From Salinicola salarius (GTDB lineage Bacteria; Pseudomonadota; Gammaproteobacteria; Pseudomonadales; Halomonadaceae), in NCBI RefSeq assembly GCF_003206135.1, contig NZ_PZJT01000011.1, positions 79,945-143,944 of the forward strand: DNA of 64,000 nucleotides. The letters are read 5' to 3'. The stretch's first letter is position 1. Each line of letters begins with the position of its first letter. Both the position numbers and the translations under genes were made by a program. The notes beneath the pieces were generated by a model. That model did no database searches. It was not told the origin of the DNA and was given only the letters and a program-made list of their open reading frames with translations. Shown one piece after another: positions 26,831 through 36,984 of the stretch.

Positions 26831-28068
26831 GCCGAACGCTGGCTCCCCGTCGTTGCGGTAAGGTTGGTGTCGGGCCGCGCTGCGCCGGTCAATTCGGCGA
26901 CGGCCGCCGTATCGGCGGTCTCGGTGGCGCGGATGACAGCGCCACCGAGACACACGTCGCCATCGTAGAGCACCAGCGATTGGCCGGGCGTGACCGCCCG
27001 CTGAGGCTCATCGAAGCGAACCTCGATCTCGCCATCGGCCAGCAGTGTCACCTCGCAGGCGACGTCCTGCTGGCGATAGCGGGTCTTTGCACTGAGACGC
27101 GACTTCGCCGGCGGTTCGCCCGCCACCCAGGCTGCCGGTTCGCAGTACACGACATCGCTGTAAAGCAGCGGATGTTCGCCCTGGACGACGATCAGGACGT
27201 TGCGCTCGAGATCCTTGGCGGCGACGAACCACGGTTCTTCACTGTGATCCTTGAGACCGCCGATACCCAGGCCGCGTCGCTGCCCCAGGGTGTAATACAT
27301 CAGCCCCATGTGCTCGCCGACCAGATCGCCTTCCGGCGTCTCGATGCGGCCGGGCTGGGCGGGCAGGTACTGCTTGAGGAAGTCGCTGAAGCGGCGTTCA
27401 CCAATGAAGCAGATGCCGGTGGAATCCTTCTTGCGCGCCGTGGCCAGGCCGTGACGTTCGGCCAGCGCCCTGACCTCGGGCTTTTCCAGTTCGCCTACGG
27501 GGAACAGCGTGCGCGCGATGGCATCGCCGGGAACGGCATGCAGGAAATAGCTCTGGTCCTTATTGCCATCGAGACCCTTGAGCAGTTGCGCCCGGCCATC
27601 GGCATCGTCGGCACCTCGGCGAACGTAGTGGCCGGTGGCGATCAGATCCGCGCCGAGCATCTCGGCGTAGTCGAGGAAGACCTTGAACTTGATTTCACGG
27701 TTGCAAAGGATATCCGGATTCGGCGTTCGGCCTGCCTGATACTCCGCCAGGAAGTGCTCGAAGACGTTATCCCAGTATTCGGCGGCGAAATTGGCCGTGT
27801 GCAGCTTGATGCCTAGCGTATCGCTGACCGCCTGGGCATCGGCCAGATCCGCCATCGCCGTACAGTACTCGGTGCCGTCGTCCTCGTCCCAGTTCTTCAT
27901 GAACAGGCCTTCGACGTGATAGCCCTGCTGGATCAGCAGCAACGCAGTCACGGAGGAATCGACGCCCCCCGACATGCCGACGATGACCTTCTTGGCCTTC
28001 TTTTGGAGCGGCAAGTCGCCTGCGTTGGGTGAGCGCACGCTATCGCTGGGCAAGCTGTCAGTGGTCAT
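26827..28068 (-). CDS. mnmA: tRNA-specific 2-thiouridylase MnmA
   Basis: A 413-residue cytoplasmic enzyme that adds sulphur to uridine 34 of Lys, Glu and Gln tRNAs. It has the PP-loop SGGVDSS (residues 33-39), the first catalytic Cys122 in [12 protein letters not shown] and the second Cys220 in [13 protein letters not shown]. The C-terminal RNA-binding beta domain ([10 protein letters not shown] to [16 protein letters not shown]) follows. Compared with E. coli MnmA (368) it has about 25 extra residues at each end; the N-terminal extension (before [10 protein letters not shown]) is unconserved-looking, so an inner start is possible. It overlaps hflD by four bases. Confidence 0.95.
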
Positions 28069-28248
28069 GGCGATTCCCGAGGACAGGTGAAGGCGGGCGA
28101 TGACATCGGATGCGTCGGCGGCTGGGCGCGACGACGAAACGGGCGCCGCCCTGAATAAATGACCCGGGATTATAGCCGAAAGCGGGTCTGGGCATCGAGC
28201 CTGACAGTATTCCCGCCACGCGAGCGGCCCTCGACCGCGGGACCGGTC

Positions 28249-28698
28249 TCAGCGCTCGCGAATGAGATCGAGCGGGTAGCGGCGGCCGTCACGCGCGTCA
28301 CGCAATCGCTGCATCACCACCGGGCTGCGCAGGCGGCGGCTGCGATCGAGATCGTCGATTTCGTCGTAGGTCAGCCAGTGAGCGCCGATGATCCCCTTGT
28401 CTAGCGGATTGCCCAGATGCGCCAGCGGCAGGCTGATGAAGGCGTGGCTATGGAACGTGAGGCCATCCGAAGTCTGGTGAACGTAGAGTCCCAGGTAATC
28501 GGTGATGGCGATCTGCCAGGCGGACTCTTCGCGAACTTCGCGTTCGGCCGCGGCGATCAGGCGCTCGCCGCGCTCCAGATGACCGGCAGGCTGGTTGAAC
28601 AGACTGAACGGCCCGCCGCGATCCTCTTCCACCATCAGGTAACGACCGGCCCGTTCCACGATCACGGCAACGGTCACGCGGGGTGTCCAGCGATTCAT
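28249..28698 (-). CDS. nudJ: NudJ-type Nudix phosphatase
   Basis: A 149-residue Nudix hydrolase resembling E. coli NudJ, which hydrolyses thiamine pyrophosphate intermediates and nucleoside phosphates. It starts MNRWTPRVTVAVIVERAGRYL and carries the Nudix box GHLERGE-(7)-REVREESAW. The box has Ala where the consensus has the last Gly, but all catalytic glutamates are present. Position between mnmA and rluE matches the E. coli order rluE-nudJ-mnmA. The 180 bases separating it from mnmA hold no gene I can see. Confidence 0.88.
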   Translation of the reverse strand: MNRWTPRVTVAVIVERAGRYLMVEEDRGGPFSLFNQPAGHLERGERLIAAAEREVREESAWQIAITDYLGLYVHQTSDGLTFHSHAFISLPLAHLGNPLDKGIIGAHWLTYDEIDDLDRSRRLRSPVVMQRLRDARDGRRYPLDLIRER

Positions 28699-28841
28699 TT
28701 CTTCATTCTCCCAACTCGGTGCGCGGCCCTCGACACCGGGCCACGGGGTTCAGCCGATCATACCCGGTCTGGGGCAATTCGAAAGCCCGCGGTCGGAAGA
28801 AGGGCTGCGCCGCGAGGGCCGGAACGGGAACGGTATGGCGG

Positions 28842-29447
28842 TCATCGAGTGCGCCGTGGCTTCGATCGTGGGTTCCGGTCCTGTCGCGGTGAGCGCTTGC
28901 GGGGGGTGTTCACGGTCTCGCTGCGCCAGCCTCCGGGCTGCAGATCGCCCAGTCGCCATGGACCGATGGCGGCGCGAATCAGGCGTAGCGTCGGGTGGCC
29001 GACATGCGCCGTCATGCGACGTACCTGTCGATTGCGCCCTTCGCGCAGCTCGATTTCCAGCCAGGTCGTGGGGATGGACTCCCGATAGCGAACCGGCGGG
29101 ACCCGTGGAGCGGGCTCTGGCCGGGTCAATCGTCGAACCCTGGTGGGCCGGGTCGGGCCGTCTTTCAGCGTGACGCCCTGTCGTAACGCCTCGAGCGCAG
29201 CGTCGTCAGGCGTTCCCTCGACCTGCACCCAGTACTGCTTCGGTAATTTGTGACGGGGGTCGCTGATATGGTGGATCAGGGCGCCATCGTCGGTCAGCAG
29301 CAGCAGGCCTTCGGAGTCGTAATCGAGGCGTCCGGCTGGATAGACGTCGGGAACCTGCAGATAGTCGGCCAGGGTGGATCGCCCTTGATCATCGGTAAAC
29401 TGACAGAGCACATGATAGGGCTTGTGCAATAGATAGATTCGACTCAT
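28842..29447 (-). CDS. rluE: 23S rRNA pseudouridine synthase E
   Basis: A 201-residue enzyme of the RsuA/RluB-E group that converts U2457 of 23S rRNA to pseudouridine. The N-terminus [18 protein letters not shown] is followed by the catalytic motif [15 protein letters not shown] (Asp as nucleophile), then [40 protein letters not shown] and a basic tail. The ATG at 29447 was chosen because homology begins there; starts at 29552 or 29678 would add 35-77 residues that do not look like the family, although no strong ribosome binding site is seen at any of them. It is divergent from clpS. Confidence 0.9.
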   Translation of the reverse strand: MSRIYLLHKPYHVLCQFTDDQGRSTLADYLQVPDVYPAGRLDYDSEGLLLLTDDGALIHHISDPRHKLPKQYWVQVEGTPDDAALEALRQGVTLKDGPTRPTRVRRLTRPEPAPRVPPVRYRESIPTTWLEIELREGRNRQVRRMTAHVGHPTLRLIRAAIGPWRLGDLQPGGWRSETVNTPRKRSPRQDRNPRSKPRRTR

Positions 29448-29753
29448 GCCGGGTCGCCAACGCTCCTCTTGAATAGCCGCGACGGTGATATCGCGGCCAC
29501 GATGCCATGGCGGTAGCGGCCTGTCGCGACTATTTTCAGTGAAGGCTTGCATACGGGCTCTATCGGCCGCATCTTCAGGGAACCTCGGGCCTTCGATGGT
29601 ATCCAATACCTGACCCAGTCCCAACTTGATGTACCCGACCCACTTGATGTACCCGAGCCGATGCATCCAGGGACTCATCCAGATCGTGCCAACAACCGTA
29701 TGTCAGAGATCGTAGATAGAGTGTCGTTGTACCTTTCCAGGGAGCCGGCGCGC
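29448..29753. promoter_or_regulatory. divergent rluE/clpS intergenic region with 18-bp-period direct repeat
   Basis: About 306 bases that should hold the promoters of both genes. A direct repeat, ACTTGATGTACCCGA, occurs at 29624-29638 and 29642-29656 (period 18). The clpS ribosome binding site AGGGAG is at 29739-29744. I see no further gene, although in-frame extensions of both neighbours run through the region. Confidence 0.5.
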
Positions 29754-30089
29754 ATGGGTATGACACGCCCTCCCGACCCTGATCACGAAGAGCAGGGCGA
29801 TGTCGCCGAGCAGGTGTCCGACCCGCAACTGGCGCCGCCGCCGATGTACAAGGTCGTGCTGTACAACGATGACTACACGCCGATGGAGTTCGTCGTCGAG
29901 GTGCTGCAGCGGTTCTTCGCCATGGATAGCGAGAAGGCGGTTCAGATCATGCTGGCCGTCCATACCCAGGGAAAGGCGACCTGCGGCATCTTTACCCGCG
30001 ATATCGCGGAGAGCAAATGCCATCAGGTCAATGAATATGCAAGAGAGTGCGAGCATCCTCTCATGTGTGACGTGGATGCCGCAGAGTAG
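29754..30089 (+). CDS. clpS: ATP-dependent Clp protease adaptor ClpS
   Basis: A 111-residue adaptor that binds N-terminal Leu, Phe, Tyr or Trp (N-degrons) and hands the protein to ClpAP. The core [23 protein letters not shown] holds the residues that grip the alpha-amino group (Asn-Asp), and [21 protein letters not shown] holds the pocket His. The flexible N-terminal tail needed to engage ClpA is about 28 residues. The start at 29754 has AGGGAG nine bases upstream; a longer frame to 29547 is discounted. clpA begins 112 bases downstream. Confidence 0.95.
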   Translation: MGMTRPPDPDHEEQGDVAEQVSDPQLAPPPMYKVVLYNDDYTPMEFVVEVLQRFFAMDSEKAVQIMLAVHTQGKATCGIFTRDIAESKCHQVNEYARECEHPLMCDVDAAE

Positions 30090-30201
30090 GACGCGGACAC
30101 ACATCGTCGACGCTTTTGTCTTCGAAGACTTGCGAAACCGCTGTTTGTGCCCGATTGTGAAAGTGCCGACCGACGCCCTCAGTGGCTAAAAGGGGACTGC
30201 C

Positions 30202-32466
30202 ATGTTGAGTAAAGAACTTGAACTCACCCTGAACACGGCCTTCACCGTGGCGCGCTCCAAGCGACACGAGTTTATGACCGTGGAGCACCTGCTGCTGGCG
30301 CTTCTCGATAATGCCTCGGCAGCCGATGTGCTGAATGCCTGTGGGGCGAATCTGGAAAAGCTTCGTGCCGATCTGCAGGATTTCATCAATTCCACGACGC
30401 CGCTGATTCCCGAAGAGCAGGACGATCGGGAAACGCAGCCGACGCTGGGCTTTCAGCGCGTGCTTCAGCGTGCCGTTTTCCACGTCCAGTCTTCCGGCAA
30501 GAGCGAGGTGACCGGCGCCAATGTGCTGGTGGCGATCTTCTCCGAGCAGGAGAGTCAGGCCGTCTATTTCCTCAAGCAGCAGAGCGTGGCCCGGGTCGAT
30601 GCGGTGAACTACATCGCCCACGGCATTTCCAAGGTGGCCGGTCATGGCCAGGCCCAGCAGCCTTCCCAGGAGTCCGAGGAGGGCGAAGAGGCGGCCACCG
30701 AGAACGGCCAGAGCCCGCTGAGCAACTACGCCACCAACCTCAACGATCAGGCCCGTCTGGGCAAGATCGATCCGTTGATCGGACGTGACCACGAACTCGA
30801 GCGTGTGGTGCAGATCCTGGCACGCCGACGCAAGAACAACCCGCTGCTGGTGGGTGAAGCGGGTGTCGGCAAGACCGCCATCGCCGAGGGGCTGGCCAAG
30901 CGTATCGTCGAGGAGGACGTGCCGGACGTTATTGCGGATGCGGTGGTCTATTCGCTCGACATGGGCGCATTGCTGGCCGGCACCAAGTATCGGGGCGACT
31001 TCGAGAAGCGCCTGAAAGGGCTGTTGGCCGAGCTTCGCAAGCAGGACAACTCGATCCTGTTCATCGACGAGATCCATACGGTGATCGGCGCGGGCGCCGC
31101 TTCCGGCGGGGTCATGGATGCGTCCAACCTGCTCAAGCCGCTGCTCTCTTCCGGTGAGCTGCGCTGCATCGGTTCGACCACGTTCCAGGAATTCCGCGGC
31201 ATCTTCGAGAAGGATCGGGCACTGGCGCGTCGTTTCCAGAAGGTAGACGTGCCGGAACCGACCGTCGAGGACACCATCCGCATCCTCAAGGGGCTGCGCG
31301 GCCGCTTCGAAGAACATCATCAGTTGAAGTACACCGACGGTGCGCTGGAAAGTGCCGCGCGGCTGGCTGACCGGTATATCAACGATCGTCATCTCCCCGA
31401 CAAGGCGATCGACGTCATCGACGAAGCCGGCGCGCATCAGCGTCTGCTGCCGCCGGAGGCGCGGATTGCCACGATCGATGTCGATCAGGTCGAGGCCGTG
31501 GTGGCTTCCATCGCGCGGATTCCGCCCAAGAGCGTGTCCAGCTCGGATCGCAAGCTGCTCTCCAACCTGGAGCGCGATCTGAAGATGCTGGTCTTCGGCC
31601 AGGATGAGGCGATCACCAGCCTGTCCGCCGCGATCAAGCTGTCCCGTGCCGGACTCAAGTCGCCGGACAAACCGGTGGGCAGTTTCCTGTTCGCCGGGCC
31701 GACCGGCGTCGGCAAGACCGAAGTGGCACGGCAGCTGTCCCATCTGATGGGCATCGAGCTGGTTCGCTTCGACATGTCGGAGTACATGGAGCGTCACACG
31801 GTATCGCGCCTGATCGGCGCCCCGCCGGGATACGTGGGCTACGATCAGGGCGGTCTGTTGACCGAGGCGATCAACAAGCAGCCGCATTGCGTGCTGTTGC
31901 TCGACGAGATCGAGAAGGCGCACCCCGAGGTCTTCAATCTGCTGCTGCAGGTCATGGACCACGGTCGCCTGACCGACAACAACGGCCGCGAGGCGGACTT
32001 CCGCCATGTGATCATCATCATGACGTCCAACGCCGGAGCCGAGCAGATCTCGCGTCGTTCGATCGGGTTCCAGACGCAGGATCACTCTACCGATGGCATG
32101 GAAGTGATTCGCCGAACGTTTACGCCGGAGTTCCGTAACCGTCTCGATGGGATCATTCAGTTCCACGGCCTCGAGCCTTCCATCGTCCGCAACGTGGTCG
32201 ACAAGTTCCTGGTCGAACTGCAGGCCCAACTGGACGAGAAGCGCGTGCAACTCGACGTCGACGAAGACGCTCGTGTCTGGCTTGCCCAGAAGGGTTACGA
32301 TCCGGAGATGGGGGCGCGGCCGATGGCGCGCGTCATTCAGGAAAAGCTCAAGAAGCCATTGGCAGAGATGATCCTGTTCGGCGATCTGGCCGACAACGGC
32401 GGCATCGTGCACGTGCGGGTCGAAAACGACGAGCTGCAGCTGGAGACCGAGGCCGAAGTCGCCTGA
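30202..32466 (+). CDS. clpA: ATP-dependent Clp protease ATP-binding subunit ClpA
   Basis: A 754-residue AAA+ unfoldase that feeds substrates to ClpP. The N-domain ([19 protein letters not shown]), which binds ClpS, is followed by an acidic linker and two ATPase modules: Walker [11 protein letters not shown] with Walker [10 protein letters not shown], and Walker [11 protein letters not shown] with Walker [14 protein letters not shown]. It lacks the long middle coiled coil of ClpB, which identifies it as ClpA, and its length equals the E. coli protein (758). AAGGGGA precedes the ATG and a strong terminator follows. clpP is not in the window. Confidence 0.97.
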   Translation: MLSKELELTLNTAFTVARSKRHEFMTVEHLLLALLDNASAADVLNACGANLEKLRADLQDFINSTTPLIPEEQDDRETQPTLGFQRVLQRAVFHVQSSGKSEVTGANVLVAIFSEQESQAVYFLKQQSVARVDAVNYIAHGISKVAGHGQAQQPSQESEEGEEAATENGQSPLSNYATNLNDQARLGKIDPLIGRDHELERVVQILARRRKNNPLLVGEAGVGKTAIAEGLAKRIVEEDVPDVIADAVVYSLDMGALLAGTKYRGDFEKRLKGLLAELRKQDNSILFIDEIHTVIGAGAASGGVMDASNLLKPLLSSGELRCIGSTTFQEFRGIFEKDRALARRFQKVDVPEPTVEDTIRILKGLRGRFEEHHQLKYTDGALESAARLADRYINDRHLPDKAIDVIDEAGAHQRLLPPEARIATIDVDQVEAVVASIARIPPKSVSSSDRKLLSNLERDLKMLVFGQDEAITSLSAAIKLSRAGLKSPDKPVGSFLFAGPTGVGKTEVARQLSHLMGIELVRFDMSEYMERHTVSRLIGAPPGYVGYDQGGLLTEAINKQPHCVLLLDEIEKAHPEVFNLLLQVMDHGRLTDNNGREADFRHVIIIMTSNAGAEQISRRSIGFQTQDHSTDGMEVIRRTFTPEFRNRLDGIIQFHGLEPSIVRNVVDKFLVELQAQLDEKRVQLDVDEDARVWLAQKGYDPEMGARPMARVIQEKLKKPLAEMILFGDLADNGGIVHVRVENDELQLETEAEVA

Positions 32467-32497
32467 CGGCGCAACGTCTCGATCCCGCGGAAACGAT

Positions 32498-32532
32498 AAC
32501 GCCTCGCCATGGCAACATGGCGAGGCGTTTTT
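32498..32532 (+). terminator. intrinsic terminator of clpA
   Basis: A perfect 14-bp stem (32498-32511 with 32516-32529), four-base loop and a T-run (32528-32532), 31 bases after the clpA stop. Confidence 0.93.
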
Positions 32533-32648
32533 CGATTCGTGTCATCTCATCTCACCCGTCTGACGCAAGACTACGATGTCAGATGTTTTTTCAGGATGAC
32601 GGGCAAGGCCGCCAAAGCAGGGCGGGAAGCGCGAGATGGGCTCGCGAA

Positions 32649-32867
32649 TTAGCGCGAACGGTAGACGATGCGGCCTTTGGAGAGGTCGTAGGGAGTCAGC
32701 TCTACCTTGACCTTGTCACCGGTCAGGATGCGGATGTAGTTCTTGCGCATCTTGCCGGAAATGTGGGCGGTCACGACGTGGCCGTTTTCCAGTTCAACGC
32801 GGAACATGGTGTTGGGAAGCGTGTCGACGACCACGCCTTCCATTTCGATATGATCTTCTCGTGCCAT
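32649..32867 (-). CDS. infA: translation initiation factor IF-1
   Basis: A 72-residue single OB-fold protein that binds the A site of the 30S subunit during initiation. The sequence [19 protein letters not shown] begins the usual IF-1 and it ends [16 protein letters not shown] lies eight bases before the ATG. It is downstream of bpt on the same strand, 279 bases away, with its own likely promoter. The order clpA-infA-aat is conserved from E. coli, but the Ser tRNA gene found there between clpA and infA is not present here. Confidence 0.98.
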   Translation of the reverse strand: MAREDHIEMEGVVVDTLPNTMFRVELENGHVVTAHISGKMRKNYIRILTGDKVKVELTPYDLSKGRIVYRSR

Positions 32868-33023
32868 ATAGGCGATCCCTCTTGAACGTTGTGAGCATGG
32901 GCTTGGTATGAGGGCCTGGCATGGCGCCGCACGGTCGTCAATCGACGTGAGATAACGCGAATGGCAGTGTTGCCATCCACGTCGTCATCTATCAGCCGCG
33001 CTTGGGCCTCTGAAGTGCGCGAT

Positions 33024-33052
33024 ATTATGGGCCATCTCGTCAGGGAAGGCAA
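33024..33052 (-). promoter_or_regulatory. likely sigma-70 promoter of infA
   Basis: On the minus strand, TTGCCT (33047-33052) and CATAAT (33024-33029) are 17 bases apart. The resulting leader would be about 150 bases. The rest of the 279-base gap holds a short inverted repeat but no gene. Confidence 0.5.
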
Positions 33053-33146
33053 AAATCCCGCTTGAAATCGCGCTAAAAGGCCATTCGGGGAATGACGCTG
33101 TCGTTCGTCGACATGCAAAGTTGCCCGCGCCGGGTTCCCTGCGCTT

Positions 33147-33905
33147 CTAGGAAAATGCTGTTGCCGGGATCACGCGTTGCCAGCGGCCGCCGCTGAGATA
33201 CTCGAGTGGCTGGTAATCCTGCTTGTAACGCATTTTCTGGCACGCCTGGATCCAGTAACCCAGGTAGACGTGGGGGAGGTGGCGCTTACGTGCCAGCTCG
33301 ATCTGGCTGAGGATGGCAAAGCTGCCCAGCGAGCGCCGCTCGAAAAGCGGATCGGGATCGAAGAAGGTGTAGATCGCCGACAGGCCATGGCTGAGCATGT
33401 CCGTGGCAGCGACTGCCATAAGATGATCACCCAGTCGACATTCCAGCAGCTTGGCGAACGGATGGGTCTGGGCCAGAAACATCCGGTACTGCTCCCGGCT
33501 CGGCGGGAACATGTCGCCATCCGCATGCCGGGCGCGAATATAACGGGCGTAGAGAGCATAGTGCTGCTCGTCGAATTCGGCCGGTCGCAGTCTGAGTGTC
33601 AGATCCTGGTTGCGATTGATCAGCTTGCGCTGCGTCCGCGATGGGGTGAAGTCGTCGACCGGGATTCTGACCGAAGTGCACGCGCTGCAGCTCTCGCAGT
33701 GGGGGCGATAAAGGTTGCTGCCGCTGCGCCGAAAGCCCAGTAGCGTGAGCGCATCGTAAACCTCCGGGGCGACCGTCTCCTGAGGATCGAGAAATAGGGT
33801 CGTTGCCTCCCGCCCCTCCAGGTAGCTGCAGGGGTGGGGAACCGTCAGGAAAAAACGAAGATCGCGTGCCTGACGCTGCGGGTTGCTCGCATTGTCGCTG
33901 CTCAC
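33147..33905 (-). CDS. bpt: aspartate/glutamate leucyltransferase (Bpt, ATE-like)
   Basis: A 252-residue cytoplasmic transferase that puts Leu from Leu-tRNA onto proteins beginning with Asp or Glu, turning them into ClpS substrates. It has the ATE N-terminal domain with the paired cysteines of HCESCSACTSVRIPV and an earlier Cys in VPHPCSYLEGREAT. The ATE C-terminal domain follows: SAIYTFFDPDPLFERRSLG, PHVYLGYWIQACQKMRYK and YQPLEYLSGGRW. Its start overlaps the aat stop by four bases, so the two transferases are made together. In gammaproteobacteria this family is the leucyl- rather than arginyl-transferring type. Confidence 0.94.
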   Translation of the reverse strand: MSSDNASNPQRQARDLRFFLTVPHPCSYLEGREATTLFLDPQETVAPEVYDALTLLGFRRSGSNLYRPHCESCSACTSVRIPVDDFTPSRTQRKLINRNQDLTLRLRPAEFDEQHYALYARYIRARHADGDMFPPSREQYRMFLAQTHPFAKLLECRLGDHLMAVAATDMLSHGLSAIYTFFDPDPLFERRSLGSFAILSQIELARKRHLPHVYLGYWIQACQKMRYKQDYQPLEYLSGGRWQRVIPATAFS

Positions 33906-34594
33906 GTTGACTCCGTCGGCCAGAGGCTGGCCGGGTTGGGTGCGTTGACGTTCTTCTCAAGGTAGTCGAGGAATGTCTCCCGGGCGATGTCTCTGGCACC
34001 CATGCTGGCCAGATGGGGCGTATGCATCTGGCAGTCAATCAACGCGAAGTCGTGACGCTGAAGGTGTCGCGCCAAATGCACCAGCGCTACCTTCGAAGCA
34101 TCGGCAACCTGGCTGAACATCGATTCGCCGAAAAAGACGCGCCCGATCGAAAGCCCGTACAACCCGCCGACCAGCGTCTGCGCCTGCCAGACTTCGACGC
34201 TGTGCGCATGCCCCAGGCGGTGAAGATCCACGTAGGCTTTCCGCATGGCGTCGTCGATCCAGGTTCCTTCGGCATCGGCGCGGGTTTCGGCGCAAGCGGC
34301 GATGACACGCGGGAAGGCACGGTCGAAGCTGACTTCGAAGCCTCCGTTGCGCAGTCGTTTGTCCAGACTTCGGCGGACGCGTATCTCCTCAGGGAACAGC
34401 ACCATACGTGGATTTGGCGACCACCACAGAACTGGCTGGCCCTCGGCATACCAGGGGAAGATGCCCTGTCGATAGGCACACAACAGCCAGTCGGAGCTCA
34501 GCGCGCCTCCTGCGGCTAGCAGACCGTCGGGTTCATCGAGCGCCTGGGAGACTGGCGGGAAGGCGACGATATGTGGCGATAACCAGGGCAGCAT
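33902..34594 (-). CDS. aat: leucyl/phenylalanyl-tRNA-protein transferase
   Basis: A 230-residue enzyme that adds Leu or Phe to proteins beginning with Arg or Lys, making N-degrons read by ClpS. The start at 34594 gives the family N-terminus MLPWLSPHIVAFPPVS; the longer frame to 34786 adds 64 unrelated residues. Family motifs are clear: LLAAGGALSSDWLLCAYRQG followed by IFPWY, WWSPNPRMVLFPE, GTWIDDAMRKAYVDLH, LVGGLYGLSIGRVFFGESMF and ALIDCQMHTPHLASMGA. It is first in an operon with bpt and diverges from the chemoreceptor gene. Confidence 0.95.
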   Translation of the reverse strand: MLPWLSPHIVAFPPVSQALDEPDGLLAAGGALSSDWLLCAYRQGIFPWYAEGQPVLWWSPNPRMVLFPEEIRVRRSLDKRLRNGGFEVSFDRAFPRVIAACAETRADAEGTWIDDAMRKAYVDLHRLGHAHSVEVWQAQTLVGGLYGLSIGRVFFGESMFSQVADASKVALVHLARHLQRHDFALIDCQMHTPHLASMGARDIARETFLDYLEKNVNAPNPASLWPTEST

Positions 34595-34739
34595 GCGTTT
34601 GGCCGGACAAGAGAGCGGCCAACAGCATAGCAAACCTCGAAAGGTGTGATGCCTTTTGCATCTTTCGTCGCGAGTGTCATCAAGATTGTCTTCGCCGCCG
34701 CCGATAAGGGCCTTGATTCCTTCAATCTCGGAAACCACC

Positions 34740-36773
34740 ATGGCTGCATTTCGACAGCGCCTTCGCCGTGCCGGCATCGGTACCAAACTGGCCCTTATCG
34801 TTGCCTTTCTTCAAGCCGCCGTGCTCATGGGGCTGGCCTTCGCCATGGCCCAGGCGAGTACGACGCAACTGCGCGAAGCCACGACGCATGAATTGAAAAC
34901 CCAGCAGGATTCCATCGGCGGCATGTTGTCGCTTTTCAATTACAGCCTGCAGCAACAGGCAGATCGGTTCCTGAAGATTCTGTCGGATCAGTATTCGGGG
35001 CGCTTCGCATTGAGCCCTGACCAGCTCATCGAGGTCGCGGGGCGTCAGACGCCGACGCTCAAGGGTGGGCTCGAAGTTCTCAACGACAACACCTGGAAGC
35101 TCGATCGCTTCACCAATCAGACGGGTACGCCAGCGACGATCTTCGCGCGCGACGGGGACGATTTCGTGCGCATTTCCACGTCTCTCAAGAACGAGAACGG
35201 CGAGAGAGCGATGGGAACGTTGCTCAGTCGGGGCTCGAAGAGCTACGCCAGGCTGATGGAGAATCGACCTTACACGGGTCTTACCACGCTTTTCGGCACT
35301 CCCTATATCACCAAGTATCAGCCCATTCAGGATAAAGATGGCAAGGTCGTCGGTGCGATGTTCGTGGGCGTGGATGTCAGTGCCGAGATGGCTCAGGTCC
35401 AGGATCGCATTCGTAAAACGGGCATCGGTGATGCTGGCTACACCATGCTGATCTCGGCAGTCGGTGACCAGCAGGGAGAGGTCATCGCCGGTGGGCCCTA
35501 CGAGGGGCAGAACGTATTGAATGGCGAGATGGGAGATCTTTTCGCACCGCTGTTCGAGGCGTCATCCGGCGAGGTCGAGTATACCGCCAGTAGTGGCGAA
35601 GGGCGGCTAGTGCTCTACTCGCGCTATCCCGAGTGGCAATGGGTCGTGGCCGGTTCGGTCTCGGTCGATGAAATGCAGGCAGGAGTGATGGCGGCGCGGG
35701 ATCGCTTCCTGCTGATTTCGCTTGCGCTGGCCGCGGCGCTGAGTCTGGCGCTTTACTGGATCGTCAAGCGGCTGGTGACTCGGCCCATGAATCGTGCTGT
35801 CGGCCTGGCCCGGGCGCTGGCGGAGGGAGATCTGTCACAGCGTATCGAGACGCGACGGCATGATGAAATCGGACAACTGGTCGCTGCCATGAATGGCATC
35901 GGTGATGGACTCGAGCGCATCGTGGGGCAAGTACGTACTGCGGTTGCGCAGACCGAGAGCCATACCCGGGAGCTGACCTCCGGCAACACCGAGCTGGCAT
36001 CGCGCACCGAATCCCAGGCGGCGAGCCTCGAGCAGACCGCCGCCAGTACCGAAGAGATCAACGCGACGGTTCGTCAGAATGCGCAACGGGCGCAGGAAGG
36101 CGATGAACAGGCACAGCGAACCGTGGCGGCAGCGGGTGAGGCGCAGAGCACCGTCGAGGCAACGGCAGAGGCAATGCAGCGCATCGTCGGCATGGCGACG
36201 CAGATATCCGAAGTGGTGGGCGTGATCGACGGCATCGCCTTCCAGACCAACCTGCTGGCGTTGAACGCCTCCGTCGAAGCCGCTCGGGCCGGCGAGCATG
36301 GCCGCGGTTTCGCCGTGGTGGCTCAGGAAGTCCGGAGTCTGGCGGAACGCTGCACGACCTCGGCGCAGGAGATCAAGGCGCTGATCGGCAAGACCGTCAG
36401 CGAGGTCGACAGTGGCAACCTGCGCGCCGCCGAGGCGGGGCAGCGGGTCACCGAGATCGTGTCCCAGGTCGAGCGCATCAGCACGTTGATTTCGGAGATC
36501 CGGCTGGCATCCGAAGAGCAATCCCACGGTATCGAACAGATCAATGTGGCGATTTCGCAGATCGACGAGACCACTCAGAGCAATGCCGCGCTGGTGCGCC
36601 AGTCCAGCGTATCGACCCGACAATTGAACGAGCAGAGTCGGCAGTTGGCAGAGACCGTTTCGCTGTTCCGGTTGCGTAGCACACCGCAGAGCCAGACAGA
36701 AACGCCTGCGGCTGTCTCGCGTTCGGCCGAGACAGGGCGGCGATTGACGGCCGACGAGCCTCTGCCGAGTTGA
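34740..36773 (+). CDS. methyl-accepting chemotaxis protein with a periplasmic Cache 3/Cache 2-type sensor
   Basis: A 677-residue chemoreceptor. A first membrane helix (about residues 18-42) is followed by a long periplasmic region of the Cache type (motifs [40 protein letters not shown] and [15 protein letters not shown]), a second helix ([20 protein letters not shown]), a HAMP domain ([20 protein letters not shown]) and the MCP signalling domain, whose hairpin tip reads [20 protein letters not shown]. No CheR-binding pentapeptide is seen at the C-terminus. Cache sensors often bind amino or organic acids; the ligand here is unknown. The start at 34740 is preferred over an in-frame start 28 codons upstream. 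Confidence 0.9.
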   Translation: MAAFRQRLRRAGIGTKLALIVAFLQAAVLMGLAFAMAQASTTQLREATTHELKTQQDSIGGMLSLFNYSLQQQADRFLKILSDQYSGRFALSPDQLIEVAGRQTPTLKGGLEVLNDNTWKLDRFTNQTGTPATIFARDGDDFVRISTSLKNENGERAMGTLLSRGSKSYARLMENRPYTGLTTLFGTPYITKYQPIQDKDGKVVGAMFVGVDVSAEMAQVQDRIRKTGIGDAGYTMLISAVGDQQGEVIAGGPYEGQNVLNGEMGDLFAPLFEASSGEVEYTASSGEGRLVLYSRYPEWQWVVAGSVSVDEMQAGVMAARDRFLLISLALAAALSLALYWIVKRLVTRPMNRAVGLARALAEGDLSQRIETRRHDEIGQLVAAMNGIGDGLERIVGQVRTAVAQTESHTRELTSGNTELASRTESQAASLEQTAASTEEINATVRQNAQRAQEGDEQAQRTVAAAGEAQSTVEATAEAMQRIVGMATQISEVVGVIDGIAFQTNLLALNASVEAARAGEHGRGFAVVAQEVRSLAERCTTSAQEIKALIGKTVSEVDSGNLRAAEAGQRVTEIVSQVERISTLISEIRLASEEQSHGIEQINVAISQIDETTQSNAALVRQSSVSTRQLNEQSRQLAETVSLFRLRSTPQSQTETPAAVSRSAETGRRLTADEPLPS

Positions 36774-36776
36774 TCT

Positions 36777-36816
36777 GGCGCCACGCAGATCATGAGTTTC
36801 ATGACCTGCGTGCGCC
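36777..36816 (+). terminator. hairpin after the chemoreceptor gene
   Basis: A long imperfect stem pairs 36777-36794 with 36800-36816 (16 pairs, two interruptions, five-base loop) right after the stop. No T-run follows, so termination is likely but not proven. Confidence 0.5.
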
Positions 36817-36984
36817 CCCTGTGATGTCGGCGCGGCCCCCGGTATGATGGCGGGTTGAAGAGGTCGGGCCCATCAGCGGTTCGGCCGTTGATCGTCAATG
36901 CCGCGAGCGGAATGGAATGCCGCCAGCGGCGTGGCTGCCGATCGTGTTACGCCACGCCGGATCGGGCGCGAGGGGGTTGATCAT

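Noticed and set aside
28801..29160. Plus-strand small frames opposite rluE.
   Set aside because: The products have no recognisable features, and rluE motifs on the minus strand explain the open frames.
30061..32412. A 783-codon minus-strand open frame antisense to clpA.
   Set aside because: Same compositional effect; clpA has complete Walker motifs on the plus strand and no start signal supports the antisense frame.
32467..32648. Search for a Ser tRNA gene between clpA and infA, as in E. coli.
   Set aside because: Only the clpA terminator and unstructured sequence are present; no T-loop or acceptor pairing could be built.
36898..36984. Extension of FtsK to an upstream ATG.
   Set aside because: No ribosome binding site precedes that ATG, whereas a TTG at 36985 has AGGGGG at a suitable distance.
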